A DNA stretch of 20,313 bases from CAZHVS01 sp964536015 (GCA_964536015.1 CAZHVS010000030.1:1-20313), one strand, 5' to 3'; counted from the stretch's first letter, positions 1 to 8,743 are shown. A program made the numbers and translations. The notes: generated by a model from the letters alone, not told the origin.

Positions 1-57
1 ATAAAAAAAAACATTAGGTTTAGGTAAATCTTTTATATCATTTATCAAGGTGATGTT

Positions 58-1665
58 ATGGAAAAATATTCAGTTACTTTTTTGCTTACTATTTTTTTCT
101 TTTATTTTAATTCACCCGCACAAATAGCTACACAATCGCTTCAGGAAATAGAAGAACACGGAACACCCACAATTAAAATTGATGATTACAATACTTTTCT
201 TGATACAACCACATGGGTTTCGGGTATTAGTGCTACAAGTACTTTTGGAAGAGCAATTGCCGGCGTAATAGGAAATTATATCTATGTATTTACCGGTCAG
301 GGAACAACTACGCTTGCAATGGCTTATAATATATCAACGCAAACATGGGTGGCTTCTACAACTCCTACAGGCGCTGGATATAACGCCGCATTTTGTGTAG
401 CACAGGGATGTCTATACAAAATGTCTGGAACTGGCTCAGTCAGTGTTTTTGAAAAGTTCACTCCCGCCGGTGACGGCACAGGAACGTGGACGGTGCTTAC
501 TGCTGCACCAAGTGCTTTGATGGCAGCTCAAAACAGTATTGTGTGGGATGGAGGAAACTATATCTATGCAAGCAGCGGCGACTATGCTTCTCCACCTGTT
601 TCATCTTTTGCTAAGTATAATATTTCTACCGGTATTTGGACAAGTTTAACCGGTTCTCCATTTGTTAAAAGATATGCAGGAATGGCTGCACTAAACGGAA
701 AGATATATTTAATTGGTGGGTTAATTCCCGATGGTGCCGACCCTACAATTTGTCAGGCTTATGATACTACAACTCAATCATGGTCAACTATAGCTCCCTT
801 CCCTATTGGGATAAACTTTACTAAATGGACAGTAACTACAGATGGCAGATATATATTTGTAATTGGCTCTGGTGGTGGTTACTCTACCTATCCCTCTTCA
901 GAAGCAGTCTATTATTATGACCCTGCTACCAATCAATGGATATATGATAGCACATTTCCTGTGCAGAGGGGCTTAGGAATTGGTTTATACGTTCCTTCAC
1001 TTAATAAGTTATTCCAGGGGGGTGGAAATACAGGCAACTCAAGTACAAACTATCAAAATACAATCTTCTGGGGAAGCGGTGGCGTTTATATCCCTGTTGA
1101 ACTGACTAACTTCAACGCAGTTTCTTCAAACAATAACGTTACACTGAAATGGACAACGTCTTCAGAAAAAAACAATAAAGGATTTTTTGTTGAAAGACGT
1201 AATATGAGCGACTTATCCGTTGTATGGAAAAATGCAGGCTTCGTTAGTGGACATGGAACCACAACAGAAAAAATGGATTATAGTTTTCTTGACATGAATG
1301 TTCCGCAGGGAAAATATGTATATCGTTTATCTCAAGTTGATTATAACGGCACAAAAAACATATTAAATCAAGTTGAGGTTGATATATCAGGACAGATTAG
1401 CTTTACTTTAGAGCAAAACTATCCAAATCCATTTAACCCAGGGACAATTATTAAATATCAAATACCAGAATTGAGCCATGTATCACTAAAAGTATTTGAT
1501 GTAATTGGAAACGAAGTAGCAACATTAGTAAATGAAACAAAGCAAACCGGAAATTACAAAGTAAAGTTCGATGCTTTGAATACAGGTTTAAGTGATGGAA
1601 TATATTTCTATCAACTTAAAGCTGGAATGTATATTGAAACAAAAAAGATGATATTATTAAAATAA
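58..1665 (+). CDS. T9SS-exported kelch-type beta-propeller protein
   Basis: Predicted secreted or cell-surface protein of 535 residues. Residues 1-22 form a signal peptide (Lys, then a Phe/Leu-rich core, then SPAQ). Residues about 55-345 carry kelch-like blades: repeated patterns of a Gly pair, an aromatic strand such as NYIYVFTG or KIYLIGG, then an AYN/YDTTT turn and a Trp (TQTW, TGIW, TQSW, TNQW). Residues about 347-448 form a fibronectin-like module beginning VELTNF with LKWTT and FVERR. Residues about 449-535 are a type A T9SS C-terminal sorting domain (QNYPNPFNP, VFDVIGNEV, GIYFYQLKAG, final KKMILLK), so export across the outer membrane with removal of this tail is expected. The ATG is preceded by AAGG seven bases upstream. 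Its stop is three bases before the Nudix start. No enzymatic motif is visible; the ligand or role of the propeller is unknown. Confidence 0.85.
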   Translation: MEKYSVTFLLTIFFFYFNSPAQIATQSLQEIEEHGTPTIKIDDYNTFLDTTTWVSGISATSTFGRAIAGVIGNYIYVFTGQGTTTLAMAYNISTQTWVASTTPTGAGYNAAFCVAQGCLYKMSGTGSVSVFEKFTPAGDGTGTWTVLTAAPSALMAAQNSIVWDGGNYIYASSGDYASPPVSSFAKYNISTGIWTSLTGSPFVKRYAGMAALNGKIYLIGGLIPDGADPTICQAYDTTTQSWSTIAPFPIGINFTKWTVTTDGRYIFVIGSGGGYSTYPSSEAVYYYDPATNQWIYDSTFPVQRGLGIGLYVPSLNKLFQGGGNTGNSSTNYQNTIFWGSGGVYIPVELTNFNAVSSNNNVTLKWTTSSEKNNKGFFVERRNMSDLSVVWKNAGFVSGHGTTTEKMDYSFLDMNVPQGKYVYRLSQVDYNGTKNILNQVEVDISGQISFTLEQNYPNPFNPGTIIKYQIPELSHVSLKVFDVIGNEVATLVNETKQTGNYKVKFDALNTGLSDGIYFYQLKAGMYIETKKMILLK

Positions 1666-1668
1666 ATT

Positions 1669-2283
1669 ATGAATGAATTTCTTGATATAGCTAATAAAAT
1701 TCTTTCTATCGCCCAAGCGGGTTTAACGTATTCAGAAAACAAATATGATATTGAAAGATACAATGAGTTAAAAACAATTTCCTTCGAACTTCTTGCAAAA
1801 ATTTCGCAGAATAAAATTGAACTAATTGAAGAACTTTATAAAAATGAAAAAGGATACATTACTCCCAAAGTGGATGTAAGAGCTGTTGTATTTAATGAAA
1901 ATAAAATTCTTCTTGTAAAAGAAGAATCTGACAATAAATGGTCTTTACCCGGTGGCTGGGCGGATGTTGGTTTAACTCCTGCTGAAGTTGCAGTAAAAGA
2001 ATGTAAAGAAGAAGCAGGTTTAACTGTTGAACCTGTGAAATTACTTGCCCTGCTTGATAAGAAAATGCACGAACATCCTCCCTTTCCGTTTTATACTTAT
2101 AAAGTATTCATAATGTGTAAGTATTCATCTGGTGAAATTGAATCAGGAACAGAAACTTCGGATGCAGGTTATTTTTCTTTAAATGAATTACCAAAATTAT
2201 CAATCGGAAGAAACACAAAAGCACAAATAGAATTAATGTTCGAGTATCTTAATAATCCTGATAAAGAAGTGACATTCGACTAA
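1669..2283 (+). CDS. Nudix hydrolase with N-terminal Nudix_N-type extension
   Basis: Predicted 204-residue cytoplasmic pyrophosphohydrolase. The first ~60 residues are helical and resemble the N-terminal extension found before Nudix domains of the YjhB type (Pfam Nudix_N). The catalytic domain starts near TPKVDVRAVVF. The Nudix box is recognisable as LPGGWADVG followed by KECKEEAGL, which supplies the metal-binding EE pair. Two box positions differ from the textbook pattern: the first conserved Glu is Leu and the Arg is Lys. Family members cleave nucleoside diphosphates linked to another group, such as ADP-ribose or CDP-choline; the substrate cannot be read from sequence. Length matches the extended subfamily. 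The start lies three bases after the upstream stop and has no clear Shine-Dalgarno, so translational coupling is likely although the two products act in different compartments. Confidence 0.85.
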   Translation: MNEFLDIANKILSIAQAGLTYSENKYDIERYNELKTISFELLAKISQNKIELIEELYKNEKGYITPKVDVRAVVFNENKILLVKEESDNKWSLPGGWADVGLTPAEVAVKECKEEAGLTVEPVKLLALLDKKMHEHPPFPFYTYKVFIMCKYSSGEIESGTETSDAGYFSLNELPKLSIGRNTKAQIELMFEYLNNPDKEVTFD

Positions 2284-2323
2284 TAGAAATAAAGTTTGAT
2301 AATAACTATAAGATGAGATTAAG

Positions 2324-4054
2324 ATGAATGTATTAGTTATTTTATTTTTAGCAATAATCCTTTTTTTTCTTGCTGGTAAATTCTATGCAAGATTCATTGC
2401 CAGAACACTGGGCGAAGATCCTAACCATAAAACTCCGGCAGTAGAAATAAATGATGGAAGAGATTTTGTCCCGTCAAAAAGATATGTAGTGTTTGCTCAT
2501 CATTTTTCTACAATTGCAGGCGCAGGACCTATTATTGGTCCTACAATGGCAATCCTTTATGGTTTAGTGCCTGCGTGGTTGTGGATTGTATTTGGGGGAA
2601 TATTCTTCGGAGCTGTTCACGATTTCACATCTCTGTTTATAAGTATGCGTGAAGGTGGAAAATCCATGGCAGAAGTTGCAAGAAAAACTCTCGGGAAATC
2701 GGGATTTAATCTATTCATTTTCTTTACTATACTAATGATGGTTCTTGTAACATCTTCCTTCTTAAGTGCAACAGCAATCTCTTTAACTTCACTCTGGCCT
2801 CTGGAAAAACTTGGAATTAAGGAAAGTGAAAATATTCTTCATACTGTAATTAAAGATGGAGTTGCTTATGGAAAAATTGGAGGTATTGCATCGACATCAG
2901 TAATAATTATTACTTTATGTTCACCATTAATAGGTTGGTTGATTTATAAGAAAAAAATCCCCGCATTACTTTCGTATTCTTTAGCATCTCTGGTTTGTGT
3001 TGCATCAGTAATCATTGGTATTATGATGCCTGTAAGTATTTCTCCAACAACATGGATGATTATCATATCAATCTATGTTCTGTTCGCATCAGGAATGCCT
3101 GTCTGGTTTATTCTTCAACCGAGAGATTTTATTAATGTACAAATATTGTATGCGGGAATTATCTTAATGATTATATCAATTATCTCTATTGGTATTGCAG
3201 GTGTTCCTGTATCAATGCCAGGTTTTAATTTTGAAGAAGGAGTTAAAAATCTCGGTTTAATCTGGCCTATGATGTTCATTACAATTGCGTGCGGAGCTAT
3301 TTCTGGTTTTCATAGTCTTGTCTCTGGTGGAACTACCGGAAAACAATTATCGAACGAATGCGATGCAAGAAAAGTTGGATACAATGCAATGCTGCTCGAA
3401 TCGGTACTTGCAGTTTGTGTATTAATTGCAGTAGGGACAGGATTAACTTTTGTAGATTATAAATCAATCGTATGGCCTTCATTACAGGGAGTAAAATCAA
3501 ACCCAATACTTGGATTTTCACTCGCTGCTGGTCATCTATTTAATAAAGGAATTGGAATTCCTGTTTCATTAGGAACAGTGTTTGGAATTTTATTGGTTGA
3601 GGGTTTTGTTGTTACGACTCTAGACTCAGCAGTAAGACTAAACCGCTATCTTTTTGAAGAATTATGGAATATCTTTTTTAAGAAACCTCATAAAATTATT
3701 AAATCATATTGGTTTAATGCTGCATTATCAGTTGTGTTAATGTGGATACTTGCATACTCAAATGCTTTCAGTTCTCTGTGGCCTATTTTTGGAACAGCAA
3801 ATCAATTACTTGCAGCTTTAGCTTTACTCGCAGTGTCAGCATGGCTTTTGTTAAAGAAGAAAAGATTTTTCTTTACATTACTGCCAGCAATTTTTATGAT
3901 ATTAACAACCATTTTTTCTTTAGGAATACTTTTAGAAAAATATTTTACTGCAAAAAATTATACATTAATTATTACTGACGTATTATTATTGATTTTATCT
4001 GTTGCTGTAGTAGTGTTAGTAATTAAAAGATTTGTCCAACGAAAACAAGCTTAA
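2324..4054 (+). CDS. cstA: CstA-family carbon starvation protein / peptide or pyruvate transporter
   Basis: Polytopic inner-membrane protein of 576 residues with roughly 14-16 hydrophobic segments by eye. The family signature near residues 57-73 (FAHHFSTIAGAGPIIGP) is intact, followed by the GAVHDF segment around residues 96-101 and ISGFHSLVSGGTTGKQL in the middle, all typical of CstA/BtsT. Characterised enterobacterial members of about 700 residues import peptides or pyruvate during nutrient limitation; this is one of the shorter versions. Substrate is inferred at family level only. The gene begins 40 bases after the Nudix stop, with only a weak purine-rich stretch (GAGATTAAG) before ATG. 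It may be the last gene of the 58-4054 run, because a strong hairpin follows its stop directly. Confidence 0.88.
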   Translation: MNVLVILFLAIILFFLAGKFYARFIARTLGEDPNHKTPAVEINDGRDFVPSKRYVVFAHHFSTIAGAGPIIGPTMAILYGLVPAWLWIVFGGIFFGAVHDFTSLFISMREGGKSMAEVARKTLGKSGFNLFIFFTILMMVLVTSSFLSATAISLTSLWPLEKLGIKESENILHTVIKDGVAYGKIGGIASTSVIIITLCSPLIGWLIYKKKIPALLSYSLASLVCVASVIIGIMMPVSISPTTWMIIISIYVLFASGMPVWFILQPRDFINVQILYAGIILMIISIISIGIAGVPVSMPGFNFEEGVKNLGLIWPMMFITIACGAISGFHSLVSGGTTGKQLSNECDARKVGYNAMLLESVLAVCVLIAVGTGLTFVDYKSIVWPSLQGVKSNPILGFSLAAGHLFNKGIGIPVSLGTVFGILLVEGFVVTTLDSAVRLNRYLFEELWNIFFKKPHKIIKSYWFNAALSVVLMWILAYSNAFSSLWPIFGTANQLLAALALLAVSAWLLLKKKRFFFTLLPAIFMILTTIFSLGILLEKYFTAKNYTLIITDVLLLILSVAVVVLVIKRFVQRKQA

Positions 4055-4057
4055 TTT

Positions 4058-4100
4058 TTTGTGGAAATGAGAAATCATTTCCACAAATTATTTTTTTATT
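4058..4100 (+). terminator. Rho-independent terminator after cstA
   Basis: A perfect 13-base inverted repeat is seen: TTTGTGGAAATGA (4058-4070), loop GAAA (4071-4074), TCATTTCCACAAA (4075-4087), followed by a T-rich stretch to 4100. The T tract lies on the cstA side, so it terminates rightward transcription. In the opposite direction the hairpin is followed by A, not T, so it should be poor for the convergent NYN gene, whose stop codon begins at 4090 reading leftward. Confidence 0.85.
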
Positions 4101-4546
4101 CCGAAGAGACTTAAAAATTCGTTGTTGTTTTGTTGCAATGATTGAATGATTTTTTCTTCTTTTTGTAAATCTTCCTTTTCATTGATTAGTAAAGCAAATT
4201 CATCTGATGTATATGTATCGCATAAACATACTTTTGCATAATCATATACTTCCCTATCAGAAGATATTACAACAAGATTTTTAGGATTAGAAGAATTCGT
4301 AATTTCTTTTCTAATACATTCATCTGCGGTTTTATTTTTCGAATATTTTATCTTAAATGAAGAATTGATTTTTTGATTTTCAAATCCATCAAAATAAACC
4401 TGAACGATGCATTTTCTTTTTAAAAAATAATTGGAAAGCATTGAAATTAATCCTTCCCTCGATAATTGTTTATCCTTTTTTTGTAAGAGTACTAATGCTG
4501 GAATCTTGCCTATTAAATTATTACCATCAATTAAATAAGTTTTCAT
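4088..4546 (-). CDS. NYN/YacP-like predicted RNase (PIN-like fold)
   Basis: Predicted 152-residue protein starting MKTYLIDGNNLIGK. The DGNN motif in the first strand, VYFDGFE, TADECI and VVISSDREV match in order the acidic-residue pattern of NYN (YacP-like) domains, a PIN-like nuclease fold that binds a metal through conserved Asp residues. YacP/Rae1 of Bacillus is a ribosome-associated endonuclease; whether this protein shares that role is not known. The open frame extends upstream to 4672, but those extra 42 residues are hydrophobic, low-complexity and overlap the neighbouring divergent gene, while the domain begins right at the ATG at 4546. No clear Shine-Dalgarno precedes this ATG. The C-terminal ~35 residues are charged and Gln/Asn-rich, ending LSLFGIKK. 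Confidence 0.75.
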   Translation of the reverse strand: MKTYLIDGNNLIGKIPALVLLQKKDKQLSREGLISMLSNYFLKRKCIVQVYFDGFENQKINSSFKIKYSKNKTADECIRKEITNSSNPKNLVVISSDREVYDYAKVCLCDTYTSDEFALLINEKEDLQKEEKIIQSLQQNNNEFLSLFGIKK

Positions 4547-4554
4547 AAAGCAAA

Positions 4555-4585
4555 TTGATTTACTTGCACTAAAATAGTAACTTTG
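4555..4585 (+). promoter_or_regulatory. Putative Bacteroidota-type promoter (TTG-N20-TAACTTTG)
   Basis: TTG at 4555-4557 and TAACTTTG at 4578-4585 are separated by 20 bases, matching the -33 TTG and -7 TAnnTTTG pattern of the Bacteroidota housekeeping sigma factor. Transcription would start near 4592, giving a leader of about 19 bases before the TTG start at 4611 and including its ribosome binding site. It lies in the 64-base space between two divergent genes. Use of this consensus by the host lineage is inferred. Confidence 0.5.
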
Positions 4586-4599
4586 TATCATAAAGAAAT

Positions 4600-4603
4600 A
4601 GGA
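4600..4603 (+). promoter_or_regulatory. Ribosome binding site supporting the TTG start at 4611
   Basis: AGGA lies seven bases upstream of TTG at 4611. No ATG or GTG occurs near the lipoprotein signal sequence, so this site decides in favour of the rare TTG start. Confidence 0.6.
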
Positions 4604-4610
4604 ATTTAAT

Positions 4611-5207
4611 TTGAAAAAGTATGTTATAAATTTTATTTTGGTTGTAATTTTAACTGTAATTGGATGCAACAATAAAAAAGAAGAATCAAATACTGTTAAT
4701 TCCTCTCTTATTGCAGGAACTATATCTGATTCGTTATTGCATATTTCCTTTTCACTACCTAATGGTTATAAACGACTAGATAATTTAACATTACAAGAAT
4801 TTGAGCAACAGGCTAATAAAGAAACTAAAATAACAAGGCTTTTCAGAATTAAAGTTCGACATATTTTTTTCAACGATTCGTTAAAAGCAATGATTTCAGT
4901 TGTCGAACTCTCAGCAAGAGATTCATTAAAAAGGATGGGTTTTACTGATTTTATAACTTTGTATAAAAATACTTTTGAATTTGATATGGATAAAACAAAT
5001 CTTAAAAAAGATAATTTTGTCTTGAATGATCTTTCAATTTTTTCTTATACATACCTGAATAAAGATTACACCTTAAAAAAAATCTTCTTCAAAAATAATA
5101 TTAATAAAATAGTACAATTAGATTTTTCAGCACCAAAGGATGTTTTTTCAAAAGAGTCAGATAAATACGAAACAATTATAAAAAGTATACGCTCTTTTAC
5201 CTGGTAA
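4611..5207 (+). CDS. Small putative lipoprotein of unknown function
   Basis: A 198-residue protein with a lipoprotein signal: MKK, a hydrophobic stretch, then TVIGC with the acylated Cys at residue 19, followed by an Asn/Lys/Glu-rich linker. It should be anchored in the inner or outer membrane. The mature part begins with a strand-rich segment (ISFSLPNGYK), has a mixed charged middle, and ends KYETIIKSIRSFTW. That overall look, a beta-rich domain ending in a helix reading 'ii.SI.SF', resembles PsbP/DUF1795-like lipoproteins, but this is only a visual similarity. The start is TTG, supported by AGGA seven bases upstream and a plausible promoter. The stop lies two bases from that of the convergent lptD gene, and I see no strong hairpin between them, so transcripts may overlap. 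Confidence 0.72.
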   Translation: MKKYVINFILVVILTVIGCNNKKEESNTVNSSLIAGTISDSLLHISFSLPNGYKRLDNLTLQEFEQQANKETKITRLFRIKVRHIFFNDSLKAMISVVELSARDSLKRMGFTDFITLYKNTFEFDMDKTNLKKDNFVLNDLSIFSYTYLNKDYTLKKIFFKNNINKIVQLDFSAPKDVFSKESDKYETIIKSIRSFTW

Positions 5208-5209
5208 TT

Positions 5210-7768
5210 TTATCTTCCAGAGAATAATCTGTCAGTTTTTGTAATTTTTAAATCCTGCAACTGAGGAGCTTTAACTTTAATTTCAAGTCTGTAACCCGTA
5301 TAACTTCCTAATGGATTCCAGGTAAAATTCATTAACCAGCAATGAAGATCACGGCTTATCATAACTTGTGGAGCAGCAAAACGATGATCAATTAAGTCAT
5401 AGCTGCCAGTTACACTTATTTTCCAATTTTTTGTGAGATTAATATTTAAACTTCCCATAATATTTGAATACTTAATTGGATTAGTTGGATCTGTTTTCGA
5501 AATATTATAATTATAATTTAATGCAACACTCCACGGAATATCGAAGTTTGGTTGTTCCGTTTCGTATAGACCTTTATACCCCCTGTTCTCTTGTGGAAAA
5601 TACTGTTCAACATTTTCTTCAAGCGAATCTGTTTCGTGCTTTTTTGATTTCAAATTTTCTCCTGATAGAGAAGCTGAAATTGAAAATCCAAAATTCAACA
5701 GACGAAGAAATCCTTTTCCTTCTGACAACAAGAACTTATTAATAGTCACGCCTCTATCGACATAATCATAAAGTGAATATGAAGAATTTCCAGAAAAACT
5801 TAGAATATTTCCAATCTGGGTTCTATAATCTAAATGTAAAGGAGAAAACTTCAGGCTATCTGCTACAAAATTATAACTTATCGATGCATTGAAATTTAAA
5901 AGCTGTATTTTTTGTTCCCGTGAAGATGTATCAGTTGGATCAACTTTAGTTTTCATTTCGAAATTATTAGCTAAACCAAAATTAATACTTTGAGATTCTC
6001 CGCTTGGAGCACCACCATAAATTTCTCTTTCATACTTATTATACTTTATTACTTTACCTTCTGAATTAATATAAGAATCATAATAACCCCATTTTTTTTG
6101 AGAGAAATCCGGTTGATAGGTATATGAAATTGATGGTTGCAGAATATGTCTAATTGCAGAAATACCCAGAATATTTGGTTGAAACATCCCATAAATTTTT
6201 GTTGATGTTGAAAGACCGAATGAAAATGTTCTTACAAAATTTATTTCTTTAAGATCAGAAGTAATTATTGAATCACTTCCAGAATAATTTTTACCAAAAT
6301 AATTTTTCTGAATCCTTTTATTATACCACAGTTCCCTGTAACTGAATGAAGGAGATAAAGTTATATAGCCAATTTTTGGCGCAATACTAAAACCAACGTT
6401 ATGTTGAATACCAGCACGAATAGTTAAGTTATTATCAATTTTATTTCTCTGGTTTTGCATTTGTGCATTATAACTTATTCCAAAAAGCTGATACCATTTT
6501 TTCTCGGTTGAATTTCCAATTGATTTAAAGGGATAAAAAGGTGATTTACTGAATGACAATGTTGGAAGAATTTCATAAATGTTACCGGATTTTAATTCCT
6601 GTTTGCGAGAGTAGTTAATAGTTAAACTACTTCCGGACTCATCCCAGTTTTTAAAGTAACTTGCATTTGAATAAATTTCTTGCCTCAGCAATTGATTATA
6701 GTCAACGCTATTTTGTGTGAAATAATTTCCTGACATAAACTCAAGATTAACATCAAATCTTGAAGTTGGTGTAAGTGTTTGATTATGAATCCATCTGATG
6801 CGCCAATCTTTTTGTTGAGCATAATCAGGGTCTGTTCGTTCACCTTGATGCAAATCGGAAAAACTTCCTTCAAGATTTCCAGAGAAATCATAACGTTTAG
6901 TATATCTAAATCTTGAACCAAGTGAATATCCACCTTTTGTATAATAATCGCCAGTAAAATTTATATCCATATAGTCATTGATAGCCCAGAAGTATCCAAA
7001 TCTTGAAAAATATTTTCCAAAACCCGGACGATTACCAAAAGCTGGAGCAAGTATTCCACTGCGTCTTCCATGTTCAAGCGGAAAAACAGCAAAAGGTAAT
7101 GGAATTGGAAATGGAACGCCACCAAATGTAAGCCAAATCCATTTTCCAACTAGTTGGTCTTTCTGAATCATCTTCATTTCACTGCCATAAAAATAGTAAT
7201 GTGGTTTTTCCAATGTGCAAGTTGAATAAACTCCATTTTCAATAAAATAAACATCTCTTGTTGCTTTCTTTATTTTTGCACCACTATATTTTGCCTCACT
7301 TTCTTTGGTTTCTGCAAAAGTTATATAACCTTTGAGGGTTTTAAAATTATATTTCATCCTCTTTCCAAAATACTCTTCACCTTTATCAACAAGTATTGGT
7401 GTTTGAATCAATCCGCCCTTGGCAGTGTCACTTTCAATTCCATAAGCCTCAATATTATGAGTTTCAAAATCAACATAAATTTTCCCGCTTTTTAATTCAG
7501 TTTCTTTATACTTCAAATTTCCATTTCCATATAATTCCATTTTTTTATTCATCACAAAGAAGATTAAAGAATCTCTTGAACTTGAATAAATCACAGAATC
7601 TACATCACCTTTTTTTGCAGTTGAATCATTATAATAAAGAGAGTCGCTATTAAAAAGTGAATCAACAATAACCGGATTATTTATTCCCAGAGAATCTCTT
7701 GAAGAGAAAGGGAAGCTACAAGTTGTTAAAATAAAAAATGAAAAAAATATTTTTAAAAATAATTTCAT
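5210..7768 (-). CDS. lptD: LptD-like LPS-assembly outer membrane protein
   Basis: Predicted 852-residue outer-membrane protein that, with a lipoprotein partner, would insert lipopolysaccharide into the outer leaflet. A signal peptide covers about residues 1-22. Residues about 65-190 form an OstA/LptA-like beta-jellyroll (LYGNGNLKY, ELKSGKIYVDF, YSGAKI, ENGVYSTC). The region around 205-245 (WIWLTFGGVPFPIPLPFAVFP, then GRRSGILAP) is the conserved LptD linker into the barrel. The rest is a long run of alternating aromatic/polar strands typical of the 26-strand barrel. The mature protein has only two Cys, C184 at the end of the jellyroll and C810 near the C terminus. The length is somewhat above the E. 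coli protein. ATG follows the ROK kinase stop by 12 bases, so the two are probably co-transcribed. No LptE candidate is visible in the window. Confidence 0.85.
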   Translation of the reverse strand: MKLFLKIFFSFFILTTCSFPFSSRDSLGINNPVIVDSLFNSDSLYYNDSTAKKGDVDSVIYSSSRDSLIFFVMNKKMELYGNGNLKYKETELKSGKIYVDFETHNIEAYGIESDTAKGGLIQTPILVDKGEEYFGKRMKYNFKTLKGYITFAETKESEAKYSGAKIKKATRDVYFIENGVYSTCTLEKPHYYFYGSEMKMIQKDQLVGKWIWLTFGGVPFPIPLPFAVFPLEHGRRSGILAPAFGNRPGFGKYFSRFGYFWAINDYMDINFTGDYYTKGGYSLGSRFRYTKRYDFSGNLEGSFSDLHQGERTDPDYAQQKDWRIRWIHNQTLTPTSRFDVNLEFMSGNYFTQNSVDYNQLLRQEIYSNASYFKNWDESGSSLTINYSRKQELKSGNIYEILPTLSFSKSPFYPFKSIGNSTEKKWYQLFGISYNAQMQNQRNKIDNNLTIRAGIQHNVGFSIAPKIGYITLSPSFSYRELWYNKRIQKNYFGKNYSGSDSIITSDLKEINFVRTFSFGLSTSTKIYGMFQPNILGISAIRHILQPSISYTYQPDFSQKKWGYYDSYINSEGKVIKYNKYEREIYGGAPSGESQSINFGLANNFEMKTKVDPTDTSSREQKIQLLNFNASISYNFVADSLKFSPLHLDYRTQIGNILSFSGNSSYSLYDYVDRGVTINKFLLSEGKGFLRLLNFGFSISASLSGENLKSKKHETDSLEENVEQYFPQENRGYKGLYETEQPNFDIPWSVALNYNYNISKTDPTNPIKYSNIMGSLNINLTKNWKISVTGSYDLIDHRFAAPQVMISRDLHCWLMNFTWNPLGSYTGYRLEIKVKAPQLQDLKITKTDRLFSGR

Positions 7769-7780
7769 TCAATTTAAACT

Positions 7781-8743
7781 TCAGGATTTATAAAATACCA
7801 GCGCTGAAGCACCTTTAATACCAGCATCATTTTTAAGTGCTGCAGGAAGAATTTTGATTTTTGGTTGTAAAGACTTTAAAACACGTTCTTTAACAGCTTC
7901 TTCGATAGAATTGAATAACAAAGTTCCAAATCCAGAAACTCCACCACCAATTATAATTGTGCTTATATCAAGTAAATTACTTGCAGATGCAATTGCATAA
8001 CCAATTTTTCTACCAACTTTTTCAATTACTGAAATTGAAAATTTGTCTCCAAGTTTAGCAGCCTCGCTAATGACTTTTGGTGTTAATAATTCCATTTTGT
8101 TATTTGTAAGTTGAATTAAAAGTGAATCTGGATATTTTTTCAATTGAGATTTTACATAATTAATTAAATAATTATTACCTGCATAAGCCTCAATGCAGCC
8201 AATTGAACCACAATTGCATTTTGGTCCGTTGTAGTCAATAGAAATATGTCCTATTTCTCCAGCTCCTCCGCTTTCTCCTCGAAAGAGTTTTTTATTTAAT
8301 ATTAAACCACCACCGACACCGGTTCCAAGTGTGATCATAATGAATGAATTAATTTTTTTCCCGGAACCAAAAATCATTTCACCAATTGCAGCAACATTTG
8401 CATCATTTTCAACATAAACAGGATAATCGACATGCTTTTCAATCATCTTACCGAGGTGAATTTTTCCCCAACCAGGAAAATTTGGAGGATTTTCGACCGT
8501 TCCTTTTTTTATTTGCACTACTCCAGGAGCTCCAATACCAATTCCGTTTATTTTAAAATTATTCTTAATCTGAAGTTCTTTAATCCCTTTGATTATTTGC
8601 TTAATTACATATTTTGGACCTTTTTCTGCTCGTGTATCAAGAAAAGTTTTGCAAATAATTTTCCCTTTTTCAGATACTATTCCAAACTTTATAAAAGTAC
8701 CACCAAGATCAACACCAATTGCATAAGAATCTGATTTGGACAT
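7781..8743 (-). CDS. ROK-family sugar kinase (glucokinase-like)
   Basis: Cytoplasmic ATP-dependent sugar kinase of 320 residues, the usual ROK length. The N-terminal phosphate-binding loop VDLGGTFIK lies at residues 11-19. ENDANVAA supplies the catalytic Asp, LGTGVGGG follows, and the ROK zinc signature is complete: GEIGH followed by CNCGSIGCIE. A further glycine motif, IIIGGGVS, is near the C terminus. The family includes glucokinases, N-acetylglucosamine or N-acetylmannosamine kinases and fructokinases; glucose is the default guess. AAAGGAAAG ends seven bases before ATG and is the clearest ribosome binding site in this run. The 74 bases separating it from the histidine kinase are enough for a separate promoter, but I see no clear one. 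The stop is 12 bases before lptD. Confidence 0.9.
   Translation of the reverse strand: MSKSDSYAIGVDLGGTFIKFGIVSEKGKIICKTFLDTRAEKGPKYVIKQIIKGIKELQIKNNFKINGIGIGAPGVVQIKKGTVENPPNFPGWGKIHLGKMIEKHVDYPVYVENDANVAAIGEMIFGSGKKINSFIMITLGTGVGGGLILNKKLFRGESGGAGEIGHISIDYNGPKCNCGSIGCIEAYAGNNYLINYVKSQLKKYPDSLLIQLTNNKMELLTPKVISEAAKLGDKFSISVIEKVGRKIGYAIASASNLLDISTIIIGGGVSGFGTLLFNSIEEAVKERVLKSLQPKIKILPAALKNDAGIKGASALVFYKS

Noticed and set aside
4547..4672. Upstream extension of the NYN gene to 4672
   Set aside because: The added 42 residues are low-complexity and hydrophobic, overlap the divergent lipoprotein gene, and the NYN fold starts right at the ATG at 4546.
6961..7166. Short open frames on both strands inside lptD
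   Set aside because: They lie within the well-supported LptD frame and have no start signals or recognisable motifs.
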